DNA from: JBJXGE01 sp046154185
GTDB taxonomy: Bacteria > Planctomycetota > UBA8108 > UBA1146 > JAJFFE01
Direction: 5' to 3'
NCBI GenBank assembly: GCA_046154185.1
Contig: JBJXGE010000076.1
Location: 1-64,000 of the forward strand
DNA: 64,000 nucleotides
In this document: piece by piece, positions 8,527-17,032 of the stretch
How positions within the stretch are numbered: the first letter of the stretch is position 1
Layout of the letters: every line of letters begins with the position of its first letter
Notes under the pieces: generated by a model
Databases searched by the model: none
Told to the model about the DNA's origin: nothing
What the model saw: the letters and a program-made list of their open reading frames with translations, nothing else
Position numbers and translations under genes: made by a program

Positions 8527-11091
8527 TTACGGGCAAGGCGCGTAGCTCCCGCAGTCGAGTCCGTCGGCGGTCGGGTCGAGACCGCACGCGGTCGGCGGCG
8601 GCGGCGGCGGCCCACCAGCGAACAAGCTATTGAGCGCGTAGACCCCGTCGGCGATGTCGATCCCGCCGTCGTCATTGGCGTCGGCGGTCTTGCGACAGGA
8701 GAACGGCGGGCTGCCGATCACGAACAATCGATTCAAGATGTAAACCGTGTCCGAGACATCGAAGGCTCCATCGGTGTTGGCGTCGCCGCGGCGAAACTCG
8801 GTGCCGGCGGGATTGAAACCCACATTGAGCACGATCGGGCCGCGGTGCGAGCCCTGGCGGCGCGCGACGCGAATCAAGACGGTTTGTCCCGCCGACAACG
8901 CTTGAACAATGTGGCTATCGCGCAGCGTAGAACCATCCAAGAGGCCGCACTCGGTGGGCTCGTCGTTCTCGCAAGCGACTTCCGTGCCGCCGCAGCCATT
9001 GAACAGCGACAGCACCGTGTTGACGCCGTCGTCGACACCGTATTGGTCGTGCGTTCCGCAAGTCGAAACGTGCAGCGTGCCGTTTTCAGGCGGCGTGAAC
9101 TCGAACCAAATGTCCGGCGCTTGCATGGCGGTCGGATCGCACGAGCTGATGGCGTCGCTGGTCGCTCCGATGAGCGTGCCAAAGTAGACGCCGGACGTGA
9201 CGATCTTGGCATCGGCGCAGTCGTCGTTTTGCGGCGGCGGCGGACACTGCAGGCGCAGGCAGTTCTCCAGGAAGTCTGTGGTCGCGCCGGCCTCCAAACC
9301 ATCCAGTTCGTGACCAATGCAGATGGTATCGCCACCATGCGCGATCACTACGCCGGCCATGCCTGCGGTCGGCGTCGCGACGAAGCCGCCGGCGGCAGCG
9401 CCGTCCAGCGCCGTCAAGAAGTCTCCGTTATCGGTGTGCGTACTGGTGGTCGGCAATAGCGCGGCGATCGGATTCGGATGCTGCCAAATCGGGGTCAACG
9501 CATTCCAGTTAGAGATCTGCATCGGATCGAAGAAATCGATCGCGCCGCCGATCTCCAACGCGGTTTGCAGGTCGGGCTCAGCGTCCAGGTTCCAGTACGA
9601 GACCAGCGCGCGCCCACCATTGTTGATGTACTGCACGAGCCGAGTCGGATCGAACACCAGGCTTGGATTGTGCACCACCACGTAGTCCCACGCGTAACCG
9701 CTGCCGAGCGCCTTGTCGAAGTCGCCGCCCGACGACACGCGCACGAAGGGAAGCTTGGCAGCTCGTAACGCATCGCGCAGCGCCGTGCCAGACCCGCTGT
9801 CAAAAACCAGCGTTCGACAGGGCGGATTGCACAGATAGTGAAGGCAGTTTTGTACGAGATCCGTGACGGCGGGTTGGTCGTGTTCGACCAGGACGTGGCC
9901 GATGCAAATGGTATTGCCGTGATTCGCAAGGACTACGGCCCCTTGATCCAGAAATGGCGTCGCCGTGAATCCGCCCACCGATTCAGCCTCTGTGGACGCG
10001 GTGAGCCGATCGCCACTGTCGAAGACTGTCTCTGAAGTGGTCGAGATCGTCGCTGGAAGTGTATTCGGTGTCGTCCAAATCGTGTTCTGTGGCCAGACCG
10101 CCGGCCAGCCATGGATTTCCTGCGCGAAAAAGAAGCTGGTCGTGGCAGTCACACCGAAATCACCCGCCAACGCGGACTCGGCATCCAGATTCCAGTAGGT
10201 GAGGAGCGCCTTGCCGCCGCTATTCACATGGTTTCGGAGCGCGGCCACGGAGCTGCTCGACATCGAGTTAAAGACCACATCGACGACGACCACATCCCAG
10301 TCGATGTATAGACTCATCAAAGAGACAAAGTCAGGGTCGTAACCGACACGGGTGTAGACGAGACCCTCGGCGTCCAGCGCGTCGACCGAGGCTGAGCTGG
10401 TTGCGTCGCCATAGTCCTTGAATAGCAGCACGAATTTTTGCAGCAGGTACGCAAAGCAGTTTTCGAGGAACGCGATCGACTCCGCGGTATCCAGCGAATC
10501 GAGCTCATGGCCTAGCGCGATAGTGCGACCACCGTTACCTCGCAGTACTAGAGAGAACCCACCGCTACTCTCGCCGATTGCGAGTCCATCGGAATTCGGT
10601 GTCAAGTAATCGCCGTTGTCCGCCCAATCGTCGACTCCAGACACTGAAATCTGAGAAACGACGTTGGGCATACGCCATTGAGGTAGCGCAACGCTGGGAT
10701 ATATAGCCTCGAAGACGTCGTGTGGTGTGGTGAAGCTCACCGCGATAGCTACGTCGAAAGCCTCTCGCAACAACGGTGCGTCGTCGAAGTTGTTGAAACT
10801 CACGAACGCGCGCCCGCCAGCGTCTATGTAGTTGATCAAATTCGTGTAGTCGAAGCCGGCGCCCGCGTACGCCACGACGACCAAATCCCAAATCGTGCCA
10901 TCGGTCATTGCGGCGTTGAACGCGGAACCGGAGGTCACGGTGGTGTACGCGTGCCCCAAGTTGTCGAGCGCATCCGCGGGCGACGTGCCGTTGATGCCGT
11001 CGAAGTAGAGAATGTTCTGCGCGCCGAGCGCCGGCGCAAACGCAAGAGTTGAAATCAACATCCAAGATCGCATCCATCGATTCGCAAACAT
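8527..11091 (-). CDS. large secreted protein: three Rossmann-like repeats, PPC-like domain, dockerin-like tail
   Basis: An 854-residue exported protein. A signal peptide (ends ALGA/Q) is followed by three copies of a roughly 200-residue unit at about 25-225, 226-425 and 430-610. Each copy has a WDxVVV strand, then YI(D/N)xGGRA(L/F)VS.N(F/L)D, a GD.LT segment, and a closing GH.LD....FLENC. The unit resembles glutamine-amidotransferase/ThuA-like folds, but I see no catalytic Cys-His pair. A pre-peptidase-like beta domain (NDDCADAKIV) at about 615-765 precedes the tail with FRRGDANTDGAFDVSD and a final PCP. ATG 11091 has GAGGA upstream. The function is not recognised. Confidence 0.8.
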   Translation of the reverse strand: MFANRWMRSWMLISTLAFAPALGAQNILYFDGINGTSPADALDNLGHAYTTVTSGSAFNAAMTDGTIWDLVVVAYAGAGFDYTNLINYIDAGGRAFVSFNNFDDAPLLREAFDVAIAVSFTTPHDVFEAIYPSVALPQWRMPNVVSQISVSGVDDWADNGDYLTPNSDGLAIGESSGGFSLVLRGNGGRTIALGHELDSLDTAESIAFLENCFAYLLQKFVLLFKDYGDATSSASVDALDAEGLVYTRVGYDPDFVSLMSLYIDWDVVVVDVVFNSMSSSSVAALRNHVNSGGKALLTYWNLDAESALAGDFGVTATTSFFFAQEIHGWPAVWPQNTIWTTPNTLPATISTTSETVFDSGDRLTASTEAESVGGFTATPFLDQGAVVLANHGNTICIGHVLVEHDQPAVTDLVQNCLHYLCNPPCRTLVFDSGSGTALRDALRAAKLPFVRVSSGGDFDKALGSGYAWDYVVVHNPSLVFDPTRLVQYINNGGRALVSYWNLDAEPDLQTALEIGGAIDFFDPMQISNWNALTPIWQHPNPIAALLPTTSTHTDNGDFLTALDGAAAGGFVATPTAGMAGVVIAHGGDTICIGHELDGLEAGATTDFLENCLRLQCPPPPQNDDCADAKIVTSGVYFGTLIGATSDAISSCDPTAMQAPDIWFEFTPPENGTLHVSTCGTHDQYGVDDGVNTVLSLFNGCGGTEVACENDEPTECGLLDGSTLRDSHIVQALSAGQTVLIRVARRQGSHRGPIVLNVGFNPAGTEFRRGDANTDGAFDVSDTVYILNRLFVIGSPPFSCRKTADANDDGGIDIADGVYALNSLFAGGPPPPPPTACGLDPTADGLDCGSYAPCP

Positions 11092-11646
11092 GGGTTTCCT
11101 CGAATTCCATGCCTCGCGGCGCCGGCATTCGGCAGTCCACTCGGCCAGTTTGGTGTTCGTTACTGGGGCCGGGACATCCGGCGCCGCGTGAAGCGCGATC
11201 CCTCGCGCTCCGACGCTTAACCCGATATGCGGCGTCGGTGAGACAGGCGACTTTTAAGTTTCAGCAGGCACGTGTGTTCCGGCGGTCGGACCGCCGAGTG
11301 TTACGAATCGTGGTGAGATCGGCTAGACGACGGGCGTGCGTCGTGGCGCGCGTGGCGTTAGCCGCGCTTCGTTGCGTGCCGCCGGCCATGAGATAGTGTC
11401 CTGGCAAAGTGTCGTTTTTTGATCTCACCGTATCCGTGGGTTCGGTGACGACGAGTACCAAAATCAGATCGCTCCGCGCTCAAAAGGTCAGATGGTCCGC
11501 ATTGCCACTGACGACAGGGCGACGACTTGTCCAGCGATGTCCATTAGCACTCACTGTACGCAATGCGCTATTCTTGGCGCCGACCGAACCGCGTACTTGG
11601 AATACGTAGGCGCTTGAGTTCGCGCGACGCGATTGAAAGTTGACAC
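11092..11646. other. divergent intergenic region
   Basis: 555 bases lie between the divergent gene ending upstream at 11091 and the Rieske gene at 11647. It holds a perfect 17-base palindrome, CGGCGGTCGGACCGCCG, at 11280-11296. That could be a regulator site or a small hairpin. Short open frames here have no supporting codon pattern or ribosome-binding site. No promoter is obvious. Confidence 0.4.
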
Positions 11647-11958
11647 ATGACAACCGAAGTGAGAGTCGCGCGTCTCAGCGAACTCGCGCGTGATATGGGC
11701 ACTGTCGTCAACGCCGGTGGCAAGGAGCTTGCGCTCTTTCATGTCGGCGGCGCTTGTTACGCGATCGCCAACGAATGCACGCACACGGGTGGACCGCTGG
11801 CAGAAGGCAACCTGAATGGCGACGAGATCGAGTGCCCGTGGCACGCCGCGTGTTTCAACATCAAGACCGGCAAGGCCTCCGGCCCGCCGGCCAAGACCGA
11901 TGTGAAAACCTATCCCGTCGTCGTGCGGGGCGACGAAGTCTTCGTTCAATTTGAATGA
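11647..11958 (+). CDS. Rieske [2Fe-2S] ferredoxin-like protein
   Basis: A 103-residue soluble protein matching the small Rieske ferredoxins (NirD/BphF type). The cluster ligands are complete: C44-T-H46 followed by GGPL, and C63-P-W-H66 followed by AACFNIKTG. Such proteins shuttle electrons to oxygenases or reductases, but no oxygenase is adjacent. It starts 12 bases before the GTG of the Mla-type permease and is probably the first gene of that operon, an unusual pairing. No signal peptide is visible, so it is cytoplasmic. Confidence 0.88.
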   Translation: MTTEVRVARLSELARDMGTVVNAGGKELALFHVGGACYAIANECTHTGGPLAEGNLNGDEIECPWHAACFNIKTGKASGPPAKTDVKTYPVVVRGDEVFVQFE

Positions 11959-11970
11959 GCGAGTGAATTC

Positions 11971-13116
11971 GTGAACGCAGCAGCGGCCAGCCCATCGCGA
12001 ACCGCTTCGAGCGTGTCGCTCAACGCCATCGCGGAGCGCGACGGTGCGCTTCGACTCGTGATCGTGGGTCGGCTCGATACCGAGACGACCGGTCAGGCGT
12101 GGCGCAAAGCGCTGGAGCTGGTCGCCCGGCACACGACCAAGCGCCTCCTCGTCGACGCCAGCGGCCTCGTCTATTGCGACGGCGCCGGCGTCGCGCTCCT
12201 CGTCGAGTTGCGCGCGCGTGCGACCGACTCGTTCGAGATCGTCGGCCTTCAAGACACCATTCGCGATTTACTCGCACTCTACGAGCAAGGCGAGGTGACG
12301 CATCGTCGCGCGGAGCCGGTACCGGCGCCGCTCGTCGCCGGCCTCGGTCACGCAGCGCACGATATCTACGGCGACTTCTACGAACTCATGGCGTACGTCG
12401 GCGAGTTGACGAGCGTCGTCGGGCGCGCGCTCTTGCGCCCGCTGCGCGTCCGTTGGCGCGACGTGCTGCTCGTCGCGGAACGTACCGGCGCCGACGCGCT
12501 GCCGATCGTCCTCCTCATTGGATTCCTCATCGGCCTCATCATGGCGTTTCAGTCGGCGATCCCTATGCGGCAGTTCGGCGTCGTGATCTACGTCGCCGAC
12601 CTGGTGGCGATCTCGATGCTGAAAGAACTCGGGCCGCTGATGGCGGCCGTCATCATGGCGGGCCGCTCCGGCTCCGCCTTCGCCGCGGAGATCGGCACCA
12701 TGAAAGTCAACGACGAGATCAACGCGCTCATGACAATGGGCATCGATCCCGTGCGCTTTCTCGTACTCACCCGCGTGCTCGCGAGCGTCCTCATGGCGCC
12801 GGCGCTCGCGGTGTTTTGCGGCCTCGCCGGCGTCGTCGGCGGCGCCGTCGTGTTGCTCTCGATGGGTTACACATTCACCGCGTATTGGGAGCACGTCGTC
12901 GATGCGGTCACGATCTCGGCATTTCTCGGCGGTTTGGTGAAATCTCTCGTGTTTGGCCTGCTGGTCGCCGCGATCGGTTGTCAACGCGGGCTCAAGACCG
13001 GTCTCGGTGCGACCTCGGTCGGTATCTCGACGACCCGCGCCGTGGTCAGCGGCATTGTGCTGATTTGCGTGTGGGACGCCGCCTTCGCGGTGATCTTCTA
13101 CGCGCTGGATATTTGA
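11971..13116 (+). CDS. mlaE: STAS-MlaE fusion, lipid ABC transporter permease
   Basis: A 381-residue protein. Residues 15-110 form a STAS domain (LRLVIVGRLDTETTG, LVDASGLVYCDGAGVALL), equivalent to MlaB. Residues about 125-381 are the MlaE permease with five to six membrane helices and the family block GPLMAAVIMAGRSGSAFAAE. Family members form the membrane channel of ABC systems moving phospholipids or other hydrophobic molecules between inner and outer membranes. The start is GTG 11971 with only a weak ribosome-binding site. It is followed two bases later by the ATPase. The STAS-permease fusion replaces a separate mlaB gene. Confidence 0.92.
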   Translation: MNAAAASPSRTASSVSLNAIAERDGALRLVIVGRLDTETTGQAWRKALELVARHTTKRLLVDASGLVYCDGAGVALLVELRARATDSFEIVGLQDTIRDLLALYEQGEVTHRRAEPVPAPLVAGLGHAAHDIYGDFYELMAYVGELTSVVGRALLRPLRVRWRDVLLVAERTGADALPIVLLIGFLIGLIMAFQSAIPMRQFGVVIYVADLVAISMLKELGPLMAAVIMAGRSGSAFAAEIGTMKVNDEINALMTMGIDPVRFLVLTRVLASVLMAPALAVFCGLAGVVGGAVVLLSMGYTFTAYWEHVVDAVTISAFLGGLVKSLVFGLLVAAIGCQRGLKTGLGATSVGISTTRAVVSGIVLICVWDAAFAVIFYALDI

Positions 13117-13118
13117 CG

Positions 13119-13943
13119 ATGGCGGCGATCGGCGACACCATCATCTCCGTGCGCGAACTCGCCTGTGGTTACGGCGAAACGCTCGTGCTCGAGAATGTCA
13201 GCTTCGATGTGCGACGCGGTGAAGTGTTCGTGGTCATCGGCGGCTCCGGCTGCGGCAAGAGCACGCTCCTGATGAATATGGTCGGGCTCTTTGAACCCGT
13301 GCACGGTGTGGTCGAGTTCGAAGGAGAAAGTTTGGCGCGCGCGCGCGGCGCCGCACGCACGCGCATACTGCGCCGGTTCGGCGTCGCGTACCAAAACGGT
13401 GCGCTCTTCGGCTCCATGACACTACTCGAGAACGTGCGCTTGCCACTCGAGGAATACACCGACCTGCCACTCGATGCGATGGACTTGCTCGCACGCATGA
13501 AGCTCAAGCTCGTCGGCCTCGAGGCCTACGCTGAGTTTCAGCCGGCCGAAATCAGCGGTGGCATGCAGAAGCGTGCCGGCATCGCGCGCGCTATGGCGCT
13601 CGATCCGCAGATCTTGTTTCTCGACGAGCCGTCCGCTGGCCTCGACCCGGTCACCTCCGCGGAACTCGACGCTCTCATCTTGCGGCTTGCGCGAAGCCTC
13701 GGCATCACCTTCATCGTGGTGACCCACGAGCTGCCGAGTGTTTACTCCATCGCCGACCGAGTTATCATGCTCGACAAGAGTGCGCGCGGAATCATCGCCA
13801 GCGGAACGCCGCAGGAGTTGCGCGATCAAAGCCACGACCCACGTGTTTGGCAGTTCTTTCATCGACAGGTCGCTCCCGTACGGGCTGGCGGCCGAACGGG
13901 TCCAGCGGCCGAAACGTTTCGTCCCGGCGGGCCGCGGGCGTAG
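13119..13943 (+). CDS. mlaF: Mla-type ABC transporter ATP-binding protein
   Basis: A 274-residue ABC ATPase. Walker A is GGSGCGKST near residue 45, the signature is SGGMQKRAGIARA (the MlaF variant with SGGM), Walker B is ILFLDEPSAGLDP and the H-loop is VTHELPS. It powers the STAS-MlaE permease encoded two bases upstream. The true start is ATG 13119; the much longer open frame reading back through the permease gene is spurious. The C-terminal 25 residues (GGRTGPAAETF...) extend beyond the usual fold. Confidence 0.93.
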   Translation: MAAIGDTIISVRELACGYGETLVLENVSFDVRRGEVFVVIGGSGCGKSTLLMNMVGLFEPVHGVVEFEGESLARARGAARTRILRRFGVAYQNGALFGSMTLLENVRLPLEEYTDLPLDAMDLLARMKLKLVGLEAYAEFQPAEISGGMQKRAGIARAMALDPQILFLDEPSAGLDPVTSAELDALILRLARSLGITFIVVTHELPSVYSIADRVIMLDKSARGIIASGTPQELRDQSHDPRVWQFFHRQVAPVRAGGRTGPAAETFRPGGPRA

Positions 13944-13961
13944 TTCTGCGCACAGGAGTTC

Positions 13962-14981
13962 ATGAGCAGCCGCGCGAATTACTTCAAACTGGGACTCTTT
14001 GTCATTGCTGCGGTCGTGTTGACGGTTGCGAGCATTATCGTGCTCGGCGCCGGCGCGCTCTTTAAGACCTATATCTACATGGAGACTTATTTCGACGAGA
14101 GTGTCCAAGGACTGTCGCGCGGCTCAGCCGTCAAGTATCGCGGCGTGCAGGTTGGACACGTCAAAGACATCAACTTCTGTCGATCGATCTACCCGGAGAG
14201 CCGTGGCCAGCCCGAGTACGACCGCTATGTCTACGTGTTGATGGCCATCGATCCGCGCATCTTCGACGAAGAAGACATCAGCATGCTCGACCAAGTGATC
14301 GCCGATCGCGTGAATGGAGGGATGCGCGTGCGCCTCGCAGCGCTCGGCCTCACCGGCGCGGTCTACGTCGAAGCGGATTATCTCGGCGCCGATGCGCCAT
14401 CGCCCATGCCCTGCGGGTGGGAACCGAAGAACTACTACTTGCCGTCGGCATCGAGCGTGATCGTGCGCTTCAGCGAATCGTTGGGCAAGATCCTCGACAA
14501 TCTCGACAAGGTCGACTTCCCGAAGATCGGTGCAAACCTCGCGGAGCTGCTCACCACATTGGATCACGCGGTGGCGAGCTTCGACGCTGGCGGCCTTCGC
14601 ACGGAAGCCGTGCAACTGATCACGGAGCTGCGGGCGTCCGCGACGCGCGTCCGCGATTTGCTCGAGCAGCCATCCGTCGCCGCAATTTCCGGGGACACCG
14701 CGGCCGCCGCCGCGGGGCTGCGGCGATTTGTCGATTTGTTGGCGTCGAATTCGACCGAGAAAGTGATTTCCGAGTTGCCCGGCGTCGTCACGCAGCTCAG
14801 GAGTATTTTGAATCGCATGAATGTGCTGTTCGCCAACCAACACGCGGACATTGAGAGCATCGTCACGAACCTGCGGGTGTTCTCCGAGAATCTGCGCGCA
14901 CTCGGGGAGTTCGTGCAAAAGTACCCGACGCAGCTCTTGTTCGGTGAGCCGCCGCCGCCGGCGACGAACGGAGGGCCCTAA
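13962..14981 (+). CDS. mlaD: MCE/MlaD-family substrate-binding protein
   Basis: A 339-residue protein with an N-terminal membrane anchor (FKLGLFVIAAVVLTVASIIV) and an MCE domain at about 38-150. The MCE domain carries ETYFDESVQGLSRGSAVKYRGVQVG, the family hallmark. An extended helical region follows to the C-terminus and could form the tunnel seen in longer MCE proteins. It presents lipid substrate to the MlaE/MlaF transporter. ATG 13962 has CAGGAG upstream. The gene lies 18 bases after mlaF and three bases before the auxiliary lipoprotein. It has a proline-rich end (FGEPPPPATNGGP). Confidence 0.92.
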   Translation: MSSRANYFKLGLFVIAAVVLTVASIIVLGAGALFKTYIYMETYFDESVQGLSRGSAVKYRGVQVGHVKDINFCRSIYPESRGQPEYDRYVYVLMAIDPRIFDEEDISMLDQVIADRVNGGMRVRLAALGLTGAVYVEADYLGADAPSPMPCGWEPKNYYLPSASSVIVRFSESLGKILDNLDKVDFPKIGANLAELLTTLDHAVASFDAGGLRTEAVQLITELRASATRVRDLLEQPSVAAISGDTAAAAAGLRRFVDLLASNSTEKVISELPGVVTQLRSILNRMNVLFANQHADIESIVTNLRVFSENLRALGEFVQKYPTQLLFGEPPPPATNGGP

Positions 14982-14984
14982 CTC

Positions 14985-15599
14985 ATGGTCCATCGCCGAG
15001 GCAGAGTCGTGGCGCTGTCGTTGACCCTGTGGCTATCGACGAGCAGTTGCAGTTTATCGCGCGACTACCCGATCAAGCATCTCTATGGACTCGACGTCGA
15101 GCGACCGGCGAGCGACACGGCTACGCCCGTCGACGCGGTGTATTTGCGCGTCGCGCATTTCCGTGCGTCGCCTGGCTGCGACAGCGTCGCGCTCGTTTAT
15201 CGGCGTTCGGAACAGGAGTACGCGGCGGATTTCTATCACGAGTTTTTTCGACCGCCCGCGCAGTTGGTAGAACAAGAAACCCGCGAGTGGCTGAGTCGGA
15301 CGCAGCGCTTCTCGAGCGTGCTTCCTGCCGGTAGCCACGTGATGACACCATGGACGCTCGAAGGTCATATCGGGGCGATCTATGGCGACTTTCGCGCCGC
15401 GAATGCTCCGCACGCGGTCTTGGAGCTCACGCTGCTCCTCCTCCGTGAGCGCGACGGCGAGCTAACAATCGAGCGACAGCGGGAGTATCGCGAGTCAGAG
15501 CCGATCCCCGCGGCGACGCCCGAGGCGGTCGTCGCCGGGTTACGGCTCGCGCTGGCGCGCATACTCACACGCTTCGAGGCGGACCTCGCGGGCGCGTAA
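14985..15599 (+). CDS. ABC-type transport auxiliary lipoprotein (PqiC-like)
   Basis: A 204-residue envelope protein with a signal ending in a cysteine (LWLSTSSC), an acceptable though weak lipobox. The body resembles the ABC_trans_aux/PqiC family: YLRVAHFRASPGCDSVALVYRRSEQEYAADFYHEF... with a domain that binds MCE partners in the periplasm. It is the last gene of the Mla-type operon, taking the place that mlaC would hold in Proteobacteria. ATG 14985 is close after the mlaD stop, with GGAGGG inside the mlaD end as ribosome-binding site. Confidence 0.8.
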   Translation: MVHRRGRVVALSLTLWLSTSSCSLSRDYPIKHLYGLDVERPASDTATPVDAVYLRVAHFRASPGCDSVALVYRRSEQEYAADFYHEFFRPPAQLVEQETREWLSRTQRFSSVLPAGSHVMTPWTLEGHIGAIYGDFRAANAPHAVLELTLLLLRERDGELTIERQREYRESEPIPAATPEAVVAGLRLALARILTRFEADLAGA

Positions 15600-15621
15600 T
15601 GCGAACACGCTGCGATCGGCA

Positions 15622-16791
15622 CTAGCGAGACACGAACGCCAAGATTTCATCGGCGCGGCGCTCGGCGTCGGCCTCGCCGATGGCGATGAGCTGCTGAATA
15701 TATTCCTTGTTGAACATCAACATGCTCAGGTAGTCGGGACTGCGCGTTTCGCGCGTGCCGAGACCGCGCGTAAAGAAGCGAAACGGGCCGGGCAACGTGG
15801 CCTCGTATTGCGCGGAGAGCTTGCCGAGATCGACGGAAGGCCGCACCACCAATAACTCGACCGGCCGCAGACTCCCGCGCTCTTCCGGCCGGATCTTGAT
15901 GAGGAGCTCGTTGATGCGCGACAGGATCATGGCGTCGTAGTCGAGCATGTCGAGGAAGATGGCGTTCATCAACACGCCCGCGACTTGCGCAAGTGGCGGA
16001 TAACCCGTGACGAGCAGTTGATTGGCCTCGTCCTGCCGGCGCTGATAGCGCGTCGACACCGCGATGATGCGACTGGCGCCGAGTTGCATCGCCGGCGACA
16101 ACGGCGCGGTGAGTCGAATACCGCCATCGCCGTGCCACGCTTCGTCGATCTGCACGGCGGGAAACATCACCGGCAACGCCGCCGACGCCATCACGTGGCG
16201 CAGATCGATGGCGGCGCGAAGGGCGCGACGTTGCGGTCGCTCCCAGAGCGCTACGTCGCGACCTTCGACCCAAGTGATGGATTGGCCAGTCGCGTAGTTG
16301 GTCGTCGTTACCGCCACCGCCCGCAGTTTCCCGCGGTCGAGATTGTGCGCAATGCCCGCGAGCGGTCGAAACGCCGGAGCATCGGCATCCCCATAGAGCG
16401 CGCTCGCCAAAAATCGTTGGAGCGGCGCTGTATCGACCAGACCGCGTGCCACCGGCGCCGCGCGACTACCGCCCGCAACCAATCTCAATCCCCAGCGCAG
16501 CGCATTGCGCACGAGGCCCGGCGCGCCGACGCGAAAAACTTGGTCGATGGAAAGCCGGCGCCACAGGTCTTCGAGTTGCCGCACGCCATCGACGAAATCG
16601 CCCGGCGCGCTGGCGAGCTTCACTGTGTTGATAGCGCCGGCGGACACTCCCGTCAGGATCGGAATCTCGAGCCGCGGCAAGCGCGCCGCCAAGAATCGCA
16701 ACAAACCGACTTGATAGGCGGCGCGCGCGCCGCCGCCGCCCATGACGAGCGCGAGTGCATTCAGTGGCTGTTCCACGCGCCCCTTCCACAT
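15622..16791 (-). CDS. patatin-like phospholipase
   Basis: A 389-residue protein with the Ser-Asp dyad of patatins. It has an oxyanion loop GGGGARAAYQ (18-27), the nucleophile elbow GVSAG with Ser50, and the catalytic aspartate in HGDGGI near residue 230. The family hydrolyses acyl esters of phospholipids. It has no clear signal peptide, so a cytoplasmic or membrane-associated role is likely. It converges on the Mla-type lipid-transport operon, which suggests but does not prove a shared role in envelope lipid turnover. The ATG at 16791 lacks a good ribosome-binding site. Confidence 0.88.
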   Translation of the reverse strand: MWKGRVEQPLNALALVMGGGGARAAYQVGLLRFLAARLPRLEIPILTGVSAGAINTVKLASAPGDFVDGVRQLEDLWRRLSIDQVFRVGAPGLVRNALRWGLRLVAGGSRAAPVARGLVDTAPLQRFLASALYGDADAPAFRPLAGIAHNLDRGKLRAVAVTTTNYATGQSITWVEGRDVALWERPQRRALRAAIDLRHVMASAALPVMFPAVQIDEAWHGDGGIRLTAPLSPAMQLGASRIIAVSTRYQRRQDEANQLLVTGYPPLAQVAGVLMNAIFLDMLDYDAMILSRINELLIKIRPEERGSLRPVELLVVRPSVDLGKLSAQYEATLPGPFRFFTRGLGTRETRSPDYLSMLMFNKEYIQQLIAIGEADAERRADEILAFVSR

Positions 16792-17032
16792 AAAGTGAGG
16801 CTTGGTTTAGTACGCCGGCGCACCGCGAGTTTCGTCGCTTTCCGGGGCGTGCGCAACGGAAGTGACCGCGGCTCGGAACGACCGGCGAAGTTCGAATTGG
16901 ACCGGCGCTTCCCGGGCCACCGGTCGACTGGTACGCTTTGCCGCATTCCGTCTTGTGTGGCAGGACTGTGTTTCCAGGATGTGTCCCCAGGATGTGTCCG
17001 CGCTCTTTTCCCGGTCAGGAAGGATGGGCTTC

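Noticed and set aside
11049..11396. 115-residue + strand frame in the divergent intergenic region
   Set aside because: It starts inside the signal peptide region of the opposite gene and shows no plausible domain or start signal.
12099..13118. 340-residue upstream extension of the ATPase frame
   Set aside because: It is an out-of-frame arginine-rich reading of the mlaE gene. MlaF starts properly at ATG 13119 with the canonical fold.
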